Assembly (NCBI RefSeq): GCF_007785775.2
Contig: NZ_VNIK02000001.1
Span: forward strand, 856,678-920,677
Source: Flagellimonas hadalis
GTDB taxonomy: Bacteria > Bacteroidota > Bacteroidia > Flavobacteriales > Flavobacteriaceae
Direction of reading: 5' to 3'
Length of the DNA: 64,000 nt
Both the position numbers and the translations under genes were made by a program. A model generated the notes under the pieces. The model was not told the DNA's origin, did not search any database, and worked only from the letters and a program-made list of their open reading frames with translations. Below, in pieces: positions 34,165 through 43,216 of this stretch. Every line of letters begins with the position of its first letter. The stretch's first letter is position 1.

Positions 34165-37162
34165 GTTTAAGTTGGTTGAACTGGGACAATAGCTCCTGAT
34201 AACGTTCCTTTTCTTCTTCTCCCGGCTTTTTGTCACTTCCACCCAAAATGTTGTTCAGATACGATATTTGGGCCACCATCATCTGCTGGGGATAGGCTCC
34301 TTCCTCATTTTTCAATTGTGGCAACAGCTTCTTGAGGTCCTCCAATTGGGTTTCGTCGGTCTTGTCCTTTTCCAGCTTTTTAATTTTTTCCTCCACATCG
34401 TCCTGCAATTTTCGTGCATCGGACAATAGGTCCATCACTTTTTGTTGTAAAGCCAGTTGCTCTTCCATATCCGATAGGGAAATGCCCTCTTCCTCCAACT
34501 TGGGGTCGATAAGCACCTCAAAAGGTTTCTCAAACGATTGTCCATCCACCGTAAGTTTCGCGGTATAGGTGCCGGGGAGCACCATAGGTCCACCCTTATA
34601 GCGTCTTCCCTTGCGCTTGTCCCAAGGCCCTTTTTGGCGAAGGTCCCATTGGAACCGGTTGATGCCTTTTTTGGTTTCCAACTTGCTGTCCAGATAGACA
34701 AAGGTCATGCTAAGGCCCATATCTTCCACTTTTTCTTCCGTCGATTCCAGTTGGGTTGAGTCGCTCACAATGGTGGCCACTTCTTTGCCCTGCCCGTCCA
34801 AAATTTGGAGACTGACCCCTTCTTTTACTTCTTTGGGCAAATAATAATCAATGACAACGCAGGTGGAGGGATAATTTGGAAAATCCCCACCTCCCCAAGG
34901 CGTTCTGTACCGAATGGTGTTGTCCGGTTTGAACAAGACGGGCTCATCCTTCAATTGGTCCATATTTTTGTCCTGAAGGGCCGTGACATTGTCCAAGATC
35001 CAAAAACCGCGCCCCATGGTGCTCAGGATCAAATCGCCTCGGAAAAGAATGATGTCCGTGATGGGCGTCACGGGAAGGTTCTGTTGGAATTCCTTCCAGG
35101 TTTTCCCATCATCAAAGGAAACAAACATGCCAAATTCCGTTCCTGCATACAACAATCCTTCACGAACGGGATCTTCCCGTAGCACACGGGCGGTGTAATC
35201 CGAAGGTATGCCATTGGAATCCGTGCTGATGAGTTCCCAACTTTCCCCGTAATTCTCCGTTTTGTAGAAATAGGGCTTCGGGTCCCCCAACAAATGTCGG
35301 TCCACCGCCACATAGGCCTTTGCCGGATGGAACTGGGAAGGCTCCACGGACTCCACCCTTCCTCCTTTGGGCAGTTTCTTCGGGGTTACGTTTTTCCAAG
35401 TCTTGCCACCATCTTTCGTCACGGAAATGACCCCATCATTGGAACCGGTCCAGATAACTCCTTGGCTGATCTTGGATTCCCTGATGGAGTACAATGTGCT
35501 GTAATATTCCTCACCGGTGATATCGCGGGTAATGGGATTTCCCGAAATGACTTGTTTGTCCGGCTCGTTCGCTGTCAGATCAGGGGAAATGGTCTCCCAC
35601 TGCTGTCCGCCGTTGTTCGTTTTGTGCAGGTATTGTGACCCCATGTACACCACTTCGGGATTGAAGGGCGAAACATGGATGGGGGCCACCCGCTGGAAGC
35701 GATATTTTAAATCCTTTGGATTGTGTCCATAGATATTGGACGCCCCGATGGAATACTCCCTGTCCATTCCCGTTTTTTTGCTGTACACACTGAAACGTCC
35801 CTTACAATTGTTGTACACGATGTAATGGTTGCCGGGCATGGGAATAACCGGTCCCGTTTCGCAGCCCCCTACGTCCATCATCATCTGGGTTCCCTGCGTA
35901 CCCGTGGCAGTCGGAGCCCTACTCGGGATGGCCAAAGTGGTGTTGTCTTGCTGTGCCCCGTACACCCAATAGGGATATTGATCGTCCACGGCAACTTGAT
36001 AGATCTCGGCCGTGGGCTGGTTGAACTGGGTGGACCAGGTCTTGCCACCATTGTGGGACACGTTGGCACCGCCATCGTTACATTGGATCAAAAGATCTGG
36101 GTTGTTGGGATTGAGCCAAATGTCATGGTTGTCCCCATGCGGAACGCTCATCCGTTTCCACGTCTTTCCACCATCCGTTGATTTCACCAAGGGATTGGCA
36201 TTGGAATAAATAATGTCTGGATTGGTAGGGTCCAATTCAATGTTGGTGTAGTAAAATGGCCTGTTCACCAAATCCTCATTGTCCGAAACGTGGGTGAACG
36301 ATTTGCCTTGGTCCACGGATTTGTATAGCCCCCTATCCTCTCCCGGGGCTTCAATGACGGCATATAGTATACGTGAATCGACCGGGGAAACTGCTAGATC
36401 GATTTTGCCTAGGAGTCCTTTGGGCAATCCTTTTTCCAGTTTTATCCAGTCTTTGCCCCCATTGATGGACTTGTAGATGCCCCCTTCACTGTTCTCCCCA
36501 CCAGAATCGATGGTCCATGGGGTGCGACGGGCCTTCCATGCCGCCGCATAGACCACGTTGGGGTTTCCGGGAAGCAGCTCCAGGTCGGCAAAACCTACCT
36601 CATCGGACACAAAGAATACCTTTTCCCAGTGCTGTCCACCATCCGTCGTTTTGAAGATACCACGCTCACTGTTCGGTTTGAATGCATTGCCAATGGCCGC
36701 CACCCATACCGTGTTATGGTCCGTAGGATCTATTTCCACAGCACCGATCTGTCCCACATTTTCCAGTCCGATATGCTCCCAAGTTTTTCCTGCATCGATG
36801 GACTTATACACTCCTTTTCCTTCGATGATGTTACTGCGGATACCGTCCGACCCCGTTCCCACATACACGATGTTGGGATCGTTGACGGCCACTTCGATGG
36901 CCCCGATGGACGGCGTCTTGAAATAGCCATCGGATACATTGTTCCAAGTGGTGCCATAATCGTCCGTTTTCCACACACCACCACCAGTAGCTCCCAAATA
37001 GAAGGTTCCGGGCAACATGGGGGTTCCCGTGACCGTGGTCACCCGTCCTCCCCGAGAAGGTCCGATGGTACGGTATTCGAATGCCTTGAAGTCTTGCGCG
37101 ACCAAAGCGCAGGTAACAAAAAATGATAGTGTAAAGTAAAAAGAGCGTAGTTGTAATGCCAT
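34148..37162 (-). CDS. Large secreted beta-propeller protein (VPS10/sortilin-like, BNR repeats)
   Basis: 1004 residues with a signal peptide of about 22 residues. It opens with the block YRTIGPSRGGRVTTVTGTP, then about ten BNR/Asp-box repeats (KSTDGGKTWKRM, KTTDGGQHWEKV, KTNNGGQQWETI, FVSFDDGKTWKEF) that form one or two propellers to about residue 720. The C-terminal third carries an Ig-like part and a helical region with Lys/Glu-rich coiled coil. Annotation pipelines call such proteins VPS10-domain or glycosyl hydrolase (sialidase-like), yet no sialidase catalytic set is evident. Function is unknown; a surface or periplasmic binding role fits best. Confidence 0.85.
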   Translation of the reverse strand: MALQLRSFYFTLSFFVTCALVAQDFKAFEYRTIGPSRGGRVTTVTGTPMLPGTFYLGATGGGVWKTDDYGTTWNNVSDGYFKTPSIGAIEVAVNDPNIVYVGTGSDGIRSNIIEGKGVYKSIDAGKTWEHIGLENVGQIGAVEIDPTDHNTVWVAAIGNAFKPNSERGIFKTTDGGQHWEKVFFVSDEVGFADLELLPGNPNVVYAAAWKARRTPWTIDSGGENSEGGIYKSINGGKDWIKLEKGLPKGLLGKIDLAVSPVDSRILYAVIEAPGEDRGLYKSVDQGKSFTHVSDNEDLVNRPFYYTNIELDPTNPDIIYSNANPLVKSTDGGKTWKRMSVPHGDNHDIWLNPNNPDLLIQCNDGGANVSHNGGKTWSTQFNQPTAEIYQVAVDDQYPYWVYGAQQDNTTLAIPSRAPTATGTQGTQMMMDVGGCETGPVIPMPGNHYIVYNNCKGRFSVYSKKTGMDREYSIGASNIYGHNPKDLKYRFQRVAPIHVSPFNPEVVYMGSQYLHKTNNGGQQWETISPDLTANEPDKQVISGNPITRDITGEEYYSTLYSIRESKISQGVIWTGSNDGVISVTKDGGKTWKNVTPKKLPKGGRVESVEPSQFHPAKAYVAVDRHLLGDPKPYFYKTENYGESWELISTDSNGIPSDYTARVLREDPVREGLLYAGTEFGMFVSFDDGKTWKEFQQNLPVTPITDIILFRGDLILSTMGRGFWILDNVTALQDKNMDQLKDEPVLFKPDNTIRYRTPWGGGDFPNYPSTCVVIDYYLPKEVKEGVSLQILDGQGKEVATIVSDSTQLESTEEKVEDMGLSMTFVYLDSKLETKKGINRFQWDLRQKGPWDKRKGRRYKGGPMVLPGTYTAKLTVDGQSFEKPFEVLIDPKLEEEGISLSDMEEQLALQQKVMDLLSDARKLQDDVEEKIKKLEKDKTDETQLEDLKKLLPQLKNEEGAYPQQMMVAQISYLNNILGGSDKKPGEEEKERYQELLSQFNQLKQKAGI

Positions 37163-37190
37163 GAGTCAGTTAAAGTTGTTCGATTCTGAC

Positions 37191-37198
37191 CAAATCTA
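37191..37198 (-). promoter_or_regulatory. Candidate -7 box of the beta-propeller gene (TAGATTTG)
   Basis: Exact TAnnTTTG on the minus strand, 28 bases before the ATG at 37162. The -33 element is not obvious. Confidence 0.4.
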
Positions 37199-37432
37199 AT
37201 AAATACTGCTCAATATAACGTCCGAGGGTAGGAAATTACTGTCTTTTATATTTTGGTAAAAAAACAGTTTCAACATCAAGAAACTGCCAAACATCGATGT
37301 ATTTTGCAGGACATCCCCAAATATTGGGGAAAAGTAGGGGTTTGGCTTTCTTTAGTTTAATTGTATCGAAGGATATATAAACAAGTACGATCCTGTCTTC
37401 CCAAAGGGCGGTATCTACTAAAAGCCTACTTT

Positions 37433-39832
37433 ATGCGCCACTCAATTCCATTTCTGTCCATGATAGCGGGTGTGCTTTTGCATGTCGCTATTTTCGTGTT
37501 GCCCTTTATTTCCAATGCACAGTTCGATAAAAAAGATAACATTTCAGGTGCCATTTCGCTCCGCTCCCAGGCATCCATTCTTTTGACCGGGAAGAAAGAC
37601 CTCGCATTCGATGCTATCAGAAGCAATACCGATCTGCCCTTTGTCCCTCTTTCCAGTTTGGAGGAAAACATGGGTTTTTCCCATGAAAGTTATTGGATCA
37701 GGTTCACTTTGGAAAACCCCGACCGGACAGCTTCTGAGTATTATCTGGAGACAGCAAGGCCCATTACCGACATTGTAGATCTTTATTTGGTGGACGAAGA
37801 TGGCGATGTTCAGCGACAGCATAGTGGAGATAAGATTCCGTTTTCAAAAAAGACCGTGGCACACCGAAAGTCCATTTTTGACATTAGTTTGGAACCCTTT
37901 CAAAAAATGGAGGTCTATATCCACTTGAAAAGTGATGGTGAAGTAGTGATGACCCCGCTGCAATTGTATCCAAAGAATACGTTTTTTGAGCTGACCTATC
38001 AGGAACAGGTTTTTTACGGCTTCTTTTATGGGATATTGATACTGGCCTGCATCATCTACCTTTTTTTCTTTTTTGCACTGAAGGACAGTGCCTTTATATA
38101 TTATGGCCTTTATGTACTCTTCATAGCCCTGATGCAGTTTTCGCTTGATGGATTTTTCCATCAATACTTTACCCCACAAGGTGGTTGGCTTTCCGATAGG
38201 GCGGTATTGCTCACCGCCTTTGTCTCACTTTTCTTCTTTGGAAAATATGGGGATACCTTTTTGAACTTGAAAAAGCATAGCCGATTATTGCACCTATCGG
38301 GCAAAGCTTTGGGCATTGGGACACTTGCGGGAATCGCCATCCTCTGTGTGTCTCCGGCCTTACCCGCTTTTTGTTATCCACTTGCCAATGGCGTGGGCAT
38401 CTTGGTCTTGGTCCACATGATTGCTTCACTAGTGATGGTCAAGATGAAAAAGGTGAAAGTGGATCCCTACTTTGTCATCGGTATTTCTTTTTTGGTGCTT
38501 GGTTTTGTCATTTTCATCCTCAACAACTTCAATACCATAGAAAACTCTTTCTTCACCAACAATGGGGCAAAGTTTGGTATTGGACTGGAAATCATTTTCC
38601 TGTCCATCTCCATGAGCAATAGGATTCGGGACCTTCGCATGGAGAATGAAAGGAACCAGCTATTGGCCCTTCAACGTGCGGAGGACATGAACGACATCAA
38701 ATCGTCGTTTCTTTCAAACATCAGCCACGAACTGAGAACACCCCTAAACCTAATCATGGGCATGGCAACATCGCTGCAACAAAACAAGAAAGAGACCGAT
38801 CTGGAAGAAAAATGCAAACTCATTTTGAGTTCTTCCAAGAACCTTTTGGGATATATTGAGGACATCCTGGACTTTACCGTGATTGAGAAGGGTACCCAAG
38901 AACTGAAGCTGGTCTCTTTTGAACTTCCATCAACCTTATCAAAAGTCATGGAGGCACATCAGAAAAAGGCGGAGGCAAAGAACTTGGAGTTCGACTTCTC
39001 CTTCCAAGGATCCTTGCCGTCGAGAATCATTGGGGACAAGGGAAAACTGGTCCAGATATTGAACCATCTTCTTGACAATGCCATCAAATTCACCAATACC
39101 GGAAGCATAACCGTGGCCCTAAACTGCAAATACAAGGGCAAGAGCGGGGTGGTCTTGGATTTTTCCATTGAGGACACCGGCATTGGGATTTCCAAGGAAA
39201 AGATGAGCACTGTGTTTGAATCGTTTACCAAAAAATCCTTTATGGACAAGAGGGAGTTCAGTGGTCTTGGTCTTGGTCTGTATATTGTTAAAAATTATGT
39301 GCACCTACATGGGGGGACAATCAACATCACAAACAATGCACAACAGGGCACCACTTGCGAGCTGAGCCTAGGCTATGAAATGGACGACACAGAACTGGTG
39401 CTGGACCAAAATAAAGAGATGGCCGCAACGGATAGTTTGGGCACACGGGACATTCTACTTGTAGAAGACAACAAAATGAACCAAACCGTGGTGAAACTAT
39501 TGTTCAAAAAATGGGAAGACATCAACCTCACCATTGCAAATCATGGGAAGGAAGCCTTGGAAATCATGAAAGAGCAAGCTTTTGACCTTGTGCTAATGGA
39601 CCTGCAAATGCCCGAAATGGATGGTTTTGAAACAACCTCCAGGATCCGAAGTGGAAAGGCCAGCTGTGATCCCCAAATCCCCATTCTTGTGGTTACGGCT
39701 GACAGTACCAGCAAGACACGAAAGGAGATATTCAGATTGGGGGCCAATGACCTGATCACCAAACCAATCAACGGAGCATTGTTGTTTTCCAAAATGAAAA
39801 AGAACATCCCCAAAAAACCATATGTAGCCTAA
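37433..39832 (+). CDS. Hybrid histidine kinase with 7TMR-DISM sensor and receiver domain
   Basis: 799 residues from the ATG at 37433; the frame extends upstream only to a TTG without a good signal. A signal peptide (1-30) precedes a 7TMR-DISM extracellular domain (about 40-175) and a seven-helix DISM membrane region (about 190-395). The HisKA domain has phospho-acceptor His432 in SNISHELRTPL. The HATPase domain has the N-box LLDNAIKF and G-boxes ending in GLGLGLYIVK. A C-terminal receiver carries Asp723 in LMDLQMPEMDG. There is no output domain in cis. The receiver may pass phosphate on to a separate histidine phosphotransfer protein or serve for feedback. No partner regulator is adjacent. 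Confidence 0.93.
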   Translation: MRHSIPFLSMIAGVLLHVAIFVLPFISNAQFDKKDNISGAISLRSQASILLTGKKDLAFDAIRSNTDLPFVPLSSLEENMGFSHESYWIRFTLENPDRTASEYYLETARPITDIVDLYLVDEDGDVQRQHSGDKIPFSKKTVAHRKSIFDISLEPFQKMEVYIHLKSDGEVVMTPLQLYPKNTFFELTYQEQVFYGFFYGILILACIIYLFFFFALKDSAFIYYGLYVLFIALMQFSLDGFFHQYFTPQGGWLSDRAVLLTAFVSLFFFGKYGDTFLNLKKHSRLLHLSGKALGIGTLAGIAILCVSPALPAFCYPLANGVGILVLVHMIASLVMVKMKKVKVDPYFVIGISFLVLGFVIFILNNFNTIENSFFTNNGAKFGIGLEIIFLSISMSNRIRDLRMENERNQLLALQRAEDMNDIKSSFLSNISHELRTPLNLIMGMATSLQQNKKETDLEEKCKLILSSSKNLLGYIEDILDFTVIEKGTQELKLVSFELPSTLSKVMEAHQKKAEAKNLEFDFSFQGSLPSRIIGDKGKLVQILNHLLDNAIKFTNTGSITVALNCKYKGKSGVVLDFSIEDTGIGISKEKMSTVFESFTKKSFMDKREFSGLGLGLYIVKNYVHLHGGTINITNNAQQGTTCELSLGYEMDDTELVLDQNKEMAATDSLGTRDILLVEDNKMNQTVVKLLFKKWEDINLTIANHGKEALEIMKEQAFDLVLMDLQMPEMDGFETTSRIRSGKASCDPQIPILVVTADSTSKTRKEIFRLGANDLITKPINGALLFSKMKKNIPKKPYVA

Positions 39833-39838
39833 GGTCCT

Positions 39839-39994
39839 ATGAAATTTGCTGGATACCACTATGCAAACAAGAGCCTTCACTACAGTGAGAATGCAGCAAT
39901 GAACATCTTCACACTTGACCAAGCCGAACGGATGCAATATGTGCTGAAAAACCATACCGGGAGGATGAGCCTACTGACGGGTCCGGCCCTTTGA
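39839..39994 (+). pseudogene. Remnant of an M43-type (cytophagalysin-like) metalloprotease C-terminus
   Basis: A 51-codon frame right after the kinase stop, and in the same frame. The product reads HYSENAAMNIFTLDQAERMQ, then YVLKNHTGRMSLLTGPAL. That matches the end of M43 pappalysin/cytophagalysin proteases of Bacteroidota (usual form: YMDYSxxxCMNxFTxxQxxRM, then a short Leu-rich tail). The catalytic zinc motif and everything before it are missing. It is most likely the leftover of a deleted gene. A short translated peptide cannot be excluded. Confidence 0.6.
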
Positions 39995-40019
39995 CGACCG
40001 CCTTTATGCAGGGCCGTGC

Positions 40020-40679
40020 CTATCTGATCATGGAAATGAACTCGTCCTTGACACCTTCGCCGATGACCACGGAGTTATAAGTGCAATTTTTCATGGCGAC
40101 GGGGTCAAAACTGTACATCTTTATTTTGGAGGGCTTGAACTCCTTGCATTGCAAGTGGGTGAACATGTTGAGTGCCGCTTTGGAAGTAGAGTATGCGGTA
40201 AGACTGTATCCTGAATAACAAAAAGATTCATCCTTCATCTTGCTGATGTCTCCCAACGAACTGGTAATGTTGATGATACGGGGATCATCACTTTTCTTTA
40301 GCAAGGGCTTGAGTGCTTGAATGACGCGTATGACAGAAAAGAAATTGATTTCGTAAACTTCTTTGATATCGTCTATGTTGATCTGGTCTATTTTGTGCCC
40401 AAAACCATTCACGATTTCCGCGTTGTTGATCAACAGGTCCAACTTCCCATAAGATTCACAAATGGTCTTTTCGAATGCTGCAAGGCTATCCGGGGACGTA
40501 AAATCAACTTCAAGGAGTTTAAAATCCCTTGGCCTTTCATCTTGGGCAATGAGCTTAGCATAACTCTCCTTGCAAGCAGCGATCACAACCTCATAATGGT
40601 TGTCTTTTAGGATACTTGCAAATTTCTTGCTCAATCCATTACCTGCTTCCGTGACAACAGCAACATTCTTCTCATTCAT
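40020..40679 (-). CDS. Short-chain dehydrogenase/reductase (SDR) with atypical nucleotide motif
   Basis: 219 residues of the classical SDR Rossmann fold. LLINNAE, INITSS (catalytic Ser) and YSTSK (catalytic Tyr and Lys) are present. The dinucleotide motif is TEAGNGLSKK in place of the usual TGxxxGxG, with Glu at the first glycine, so cofactor binding may be weakened or changed. The C-terminus is short compared with the 240-250 residues usual for the family. It follows the AraC-type regulator gene by 104 bases on the same strand and has its own candidate promoter box. The substrate is unknown. Confidence 0.85.
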   Translation of the reverse strand: MNEKNVAVVTEAGNGLSKKFASILKDNHYEVVIAACKESYAKLIAQDERPRDFKLLEVDFTSPDSLAAFEKTICESYGKLDLLINNAEIVNGFGHKIDQINIDDIKEVYEINFFSVIRVIQALKPLLKKSDDPRIINITSSLGDISKMKDESFCYSGYSLTAYSTSKAALNMFTHLQCKEFKPSKIKMYSFDPVAMKNCTYNSVVIGEGVKDEFISMIR

Positions 40680-40702
40680 TACAATCCATTTAAAACATTT
40701 TA

Positions 40703-40710
40703 CAAATTTA
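40703..40710 (-). promoter_or_regulatory. Candidate -7 box of the SDR gene (TAAATTTG)
   Basis: Exact TAnnTTTG on the minus strand, 23 bases before the SDR start codon. No -33 element is found at the normal spacing. Confidence 0.35.
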
Positions 40711-40782
40711 GCATATGGTCTTTCATGGTTAAAAACATAGTGTTCAAAATAATTTGGTCGGTCCGGTCATTCCATCACTGCA

Positions 40783-41700
40783 TTACATCCTCCTAAACTG
40801 ATTGGGGGTGAGCCCACTTAAATTCTTGAAGAACCTCGTAAAATGTGTCGGTTCTTGAAAATTCAATCTGTAGGCAATCTCCGCAATGTCCAATCCCGAG
40901 TATTTCAGGAGGCTCTTGCTTTCTATCAAAAGTCGTTCCTGAATAATATCCTTGGCACTTTTGCCTGTCAATTTTTTTATGGTCGTTGTCAAATAGTTGG
41001 GGGTAATGTTCAGCTCTTCCGCATAGTCTCCCACATTTTTGGTGTCCACATACATTTTATCCACCAATGCCTCAAACTGGTTTGCAATGACCTGTGCCCT
41101 GGACAGATGGTTCTCGGTGGTCTTGTGCCGCTCATGGATGGCCTTGCAAAAAAAGAGCAACGAGCCCAGCATGCCTTCCAGCATCCTTTCTTGGTAGGGA
41201 TGCGGGTTCTTGAACACGGAGTGCATGCGTTCCAAATCCAGGTTCAATGATTCATGTTCCTCTTCGGTGAGCATCATGACACTGTTTTCCGTCATTTTCA
41301 GAAAGGGGAAATCATGGGTCAAATCCGGGAACGAATTCATCAAAAACTCCTTTCGGAACATCACAAAAAAACCAGAGATGTTCTTGTCCCTAAACCACGA
41401 AACGACCTGCCCCGGAACAACGAACCAAAGTGGAAGTCCATCAAAATCCAACAAATGTGTATTGAGGTTGAACTTACTTTCCCCTGTATAATTGAGCAAT
41501 CCGATCTGATAAAACCCTTGTCGATAAGGGGGCATACAACTTCTGATGGAGGGTCCCATATCCTCTACCTGAAAAACATCAAAGTTTGGAATATGACTTT
41601 TATGAGCAAAGCCGATCGCCTCATGATGATCATGTGGGTTTTCAAAAACAGGAATATCTGCCTTGCTCAAATTTTTCTCCATATCATATAGATGGACCAT
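40783..41700 (-). CDS. AraC-family transcriptional regulator
   Basis: 305 residues. The N-terminal part (about 30-180) is a cupin-like ligand domain (HLLDFDGLPLWFVVPGQVVSW). The C-terminal 100 residues form the AraC double helix-turn-helix (VGDYAEELNITPNYLTTTIKKLTGKSAKDII and LDIAEIAYRLNFQEPTHFTRFFKNLSG). An ATG at 41682 is an equally good start and would remove six residues. It lies 36 bases downstream of the efflux outer-membrane gene on the same strand, so it may be the fourth gene of that operon and regulate it or the adjacent SDR gene. Confidence 0.9.
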   Translation of the reverse strand: MVHLYDMEKNLSKADIPVFENPHDHHEAIGFAHKSHIPNFDVFQVEDMGPSIRSCMPPYRQGFYQIGLLNYTGESKFNLNTHLLDFDGLPLWFVVPGQVVSWFRDKNISGFFVMFRKEFLMNSFPDLTHDFPFLKMTENSVMMLTEEEHESLNLDLERMHSVFKNPHPYQERMLEGMLGSLLFFCKAIHERHKTTENHLSRAQVIANQFEALVDKMYVDTKNVGDYAEELNITPNYLTTTIKKLTGKSAKDIIQERLLIESKSLLKYSGLDIAEIAYRLNFQEPTHFTRFFKNLSGLTPNQFRRM

Positions 41701-41736
41701 GTATTAGTCCATATCAAATTGACAATCTTACACTTT

Positions 41737-43209
41737 TCAGTCTTGCTTGGCCCCTATGAGGTCCATGGCCTCCATTTTATCGTCCAATTCTTCCTCGGAA
41801 ACGATTTCCCATCCCCCGCCCAAGGCCTTATAAATGGCGACCAAGGATCTTGCAGAGGATATTTCACTCAAAGCCAAGGTGTTTTCTGCCTGCAACAAGG
41901 CATTGTCAGCACTAAGGTAATCAATGAAATTATCCAGTCCGGCATTAAAACGTTGCTGGGCAAAGGTGGCCGCCTCGGCACTGGCCTTGGACGATGTTCT
42001 CAGGATTTCCCTTCTTTTGAGCTCTTGCGTGAAATTGCTCAACGAGGTCTTGATTTCCTCCAATCCTTCCAAAACTGTTTTTTCATATTGGTTGAGCGCT
42101 GCCAAAGTTAGCGCATCGTCCCGTTTGATCTGCTGTCTTACCCTTCCCAGATCAAAGGCGGCCCAACTTATATTGGGGAAAATACTCCATGTAAACGATT
42201 CCTTGCTCCCAAAGTTCGAAAAATCTATGGCCGAAAAACCAATGGACCCTCCAAATGCAATCTTTGGGTACAGGTTGGCCACGGAAATATTGTACTGGGC
42301 TATCCGTTGCTGTAATAGGGCTTCCGCACGCCTTACGTCCGGTCTGCGACGCAACATTTCGTCAATATCGCCGAGAGCCACGGAGGCTGGCAAACTGGGC
42401 AAAGGCTGCTTGTTCACCACCGAAGCATCCAAATTTCCGGGAACGCTGCCCACTAGGACGCTCAGGCTATTCTTCAGGGCTTCTATCCTTGCCTCTATCG
42501 GGGGTATGCTCGCCCGCGTCATTTCCAACTGTGCCAATGCCCGCGATACGTCCAAACTATTACTGGTACCGGCCTCGGATAATTTGACCGTCAGATTATA
42601 GGTCTCTTGCTGCCCTTCCAGATTCCGTTTGGCGATGTCCAATAAATATTGGTTGCCCCTCAGCTCGAGATAGTTGTTCGCCACTTCGGCAAAAATACTG
42701 ATGTACACCCCGTGCATATCGGCCAAGGCCTGTTGTCTGTTGGCATAGGCCCCTTTGATCCTGTTGGACACCCTTCCAAATACATCCACTTCCCAGAAAG
42801 CATCAAAACTTGCATTGTAGGTACTGTAGGTGGGGTTGACTCCCGACACAAAAACATTTTCCCCCAATCGCGTTCGTGTATAACCGCCATTTGCGGTGAT
42901 GCTTGGCAAGCGGTCCCACTTGGTTTCCTTGAGCATGGCCCTGGCTGCCTGAAAATTGGCGACCGCTGAGTTGATATCCAAATTGTGTGCCCTCGCCCTA
43001 TTGATCAGACTGTCCAATACGGGATCGTTGAACTCCGACCACCATTCCGTTGCAATGGCAGTACTTTCAAATGTTGCATCTTCCAATTCGGTCTTGAGAA
43101 AATCCTTCCGTACCGAAATGATATCCCCTGTGTCGTGCGTCCTTTTCTGTATCCCACACGAGCTGATCAACAGGGCCAGGACCATCATTACATATATATT
43201 TTTCATCAT
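41737..43209 (-). CDS. Efflux outer-membrane channel lipoprotein (TolC/NodT type)
   Basis: 490 residues. The lipobox ends at Cys18 (LISSC). Two outer-membrane efflux (OEP) repeats follow, with long helices and the conserved LNSLNID-type start seen here as RAHNLDINSAVANFQAARA. It forms the outer-membrane exit duct of the RND pump encoded just upstream (gap seven bases). Two ATGs occur at the start. The order adaptor, pump, channel is the usual one for Bacteroidota RND operons. Confidence 0.94.
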   Translation of the reverse strand: MMKNIYVMMVLALLISSCGIQKRTHDTGDIISVRKDFLKTELEDATFESTAIATEWWSEFNDPVLDSLINRARAHNLDINSAVANFQAARAMLKETKWDRLPSITANGGYTRTRLGENVFVSGVNPTYSTYNASFDAFWEVDVFGRVSNRIKGAYANRQQALADMHGVYISIFAEVANNYLELRGNQYLLDIAKRNLEGQQETYNLTVKLSEAGTSNSLDVSRALAQLEMTRASIPPIEARIEALKNSLSVLVGSVPGNLDASVVNKQPLPSLPASVALGDIDEMLRRRPDVRRAEALLQQRIAQYNISVANLYPKIAFGGSIGFSAIDFSNFGSKESFTWSIFPNISWAAFDLGRVRQQIKRDDALTLAALNQYEKTVLEGLEEIKTSLSNFTQELKRREILRTSSKASAEAATFAQQRFNAGLDNFIDYLSADNALLQAENTLALSEISSARSLVAIYKALGGGWEIVSEEELDDKMEAMDLIGAKQD

Positions 43210-43216
43210 CTTACTT

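Noticed and set aside
39984..40016. CGGCCCT/AGGGCCG stem between the kinase and SDR genes
   Set aside because: The 19-base loop and lack of a T-run make it a poor terminator.
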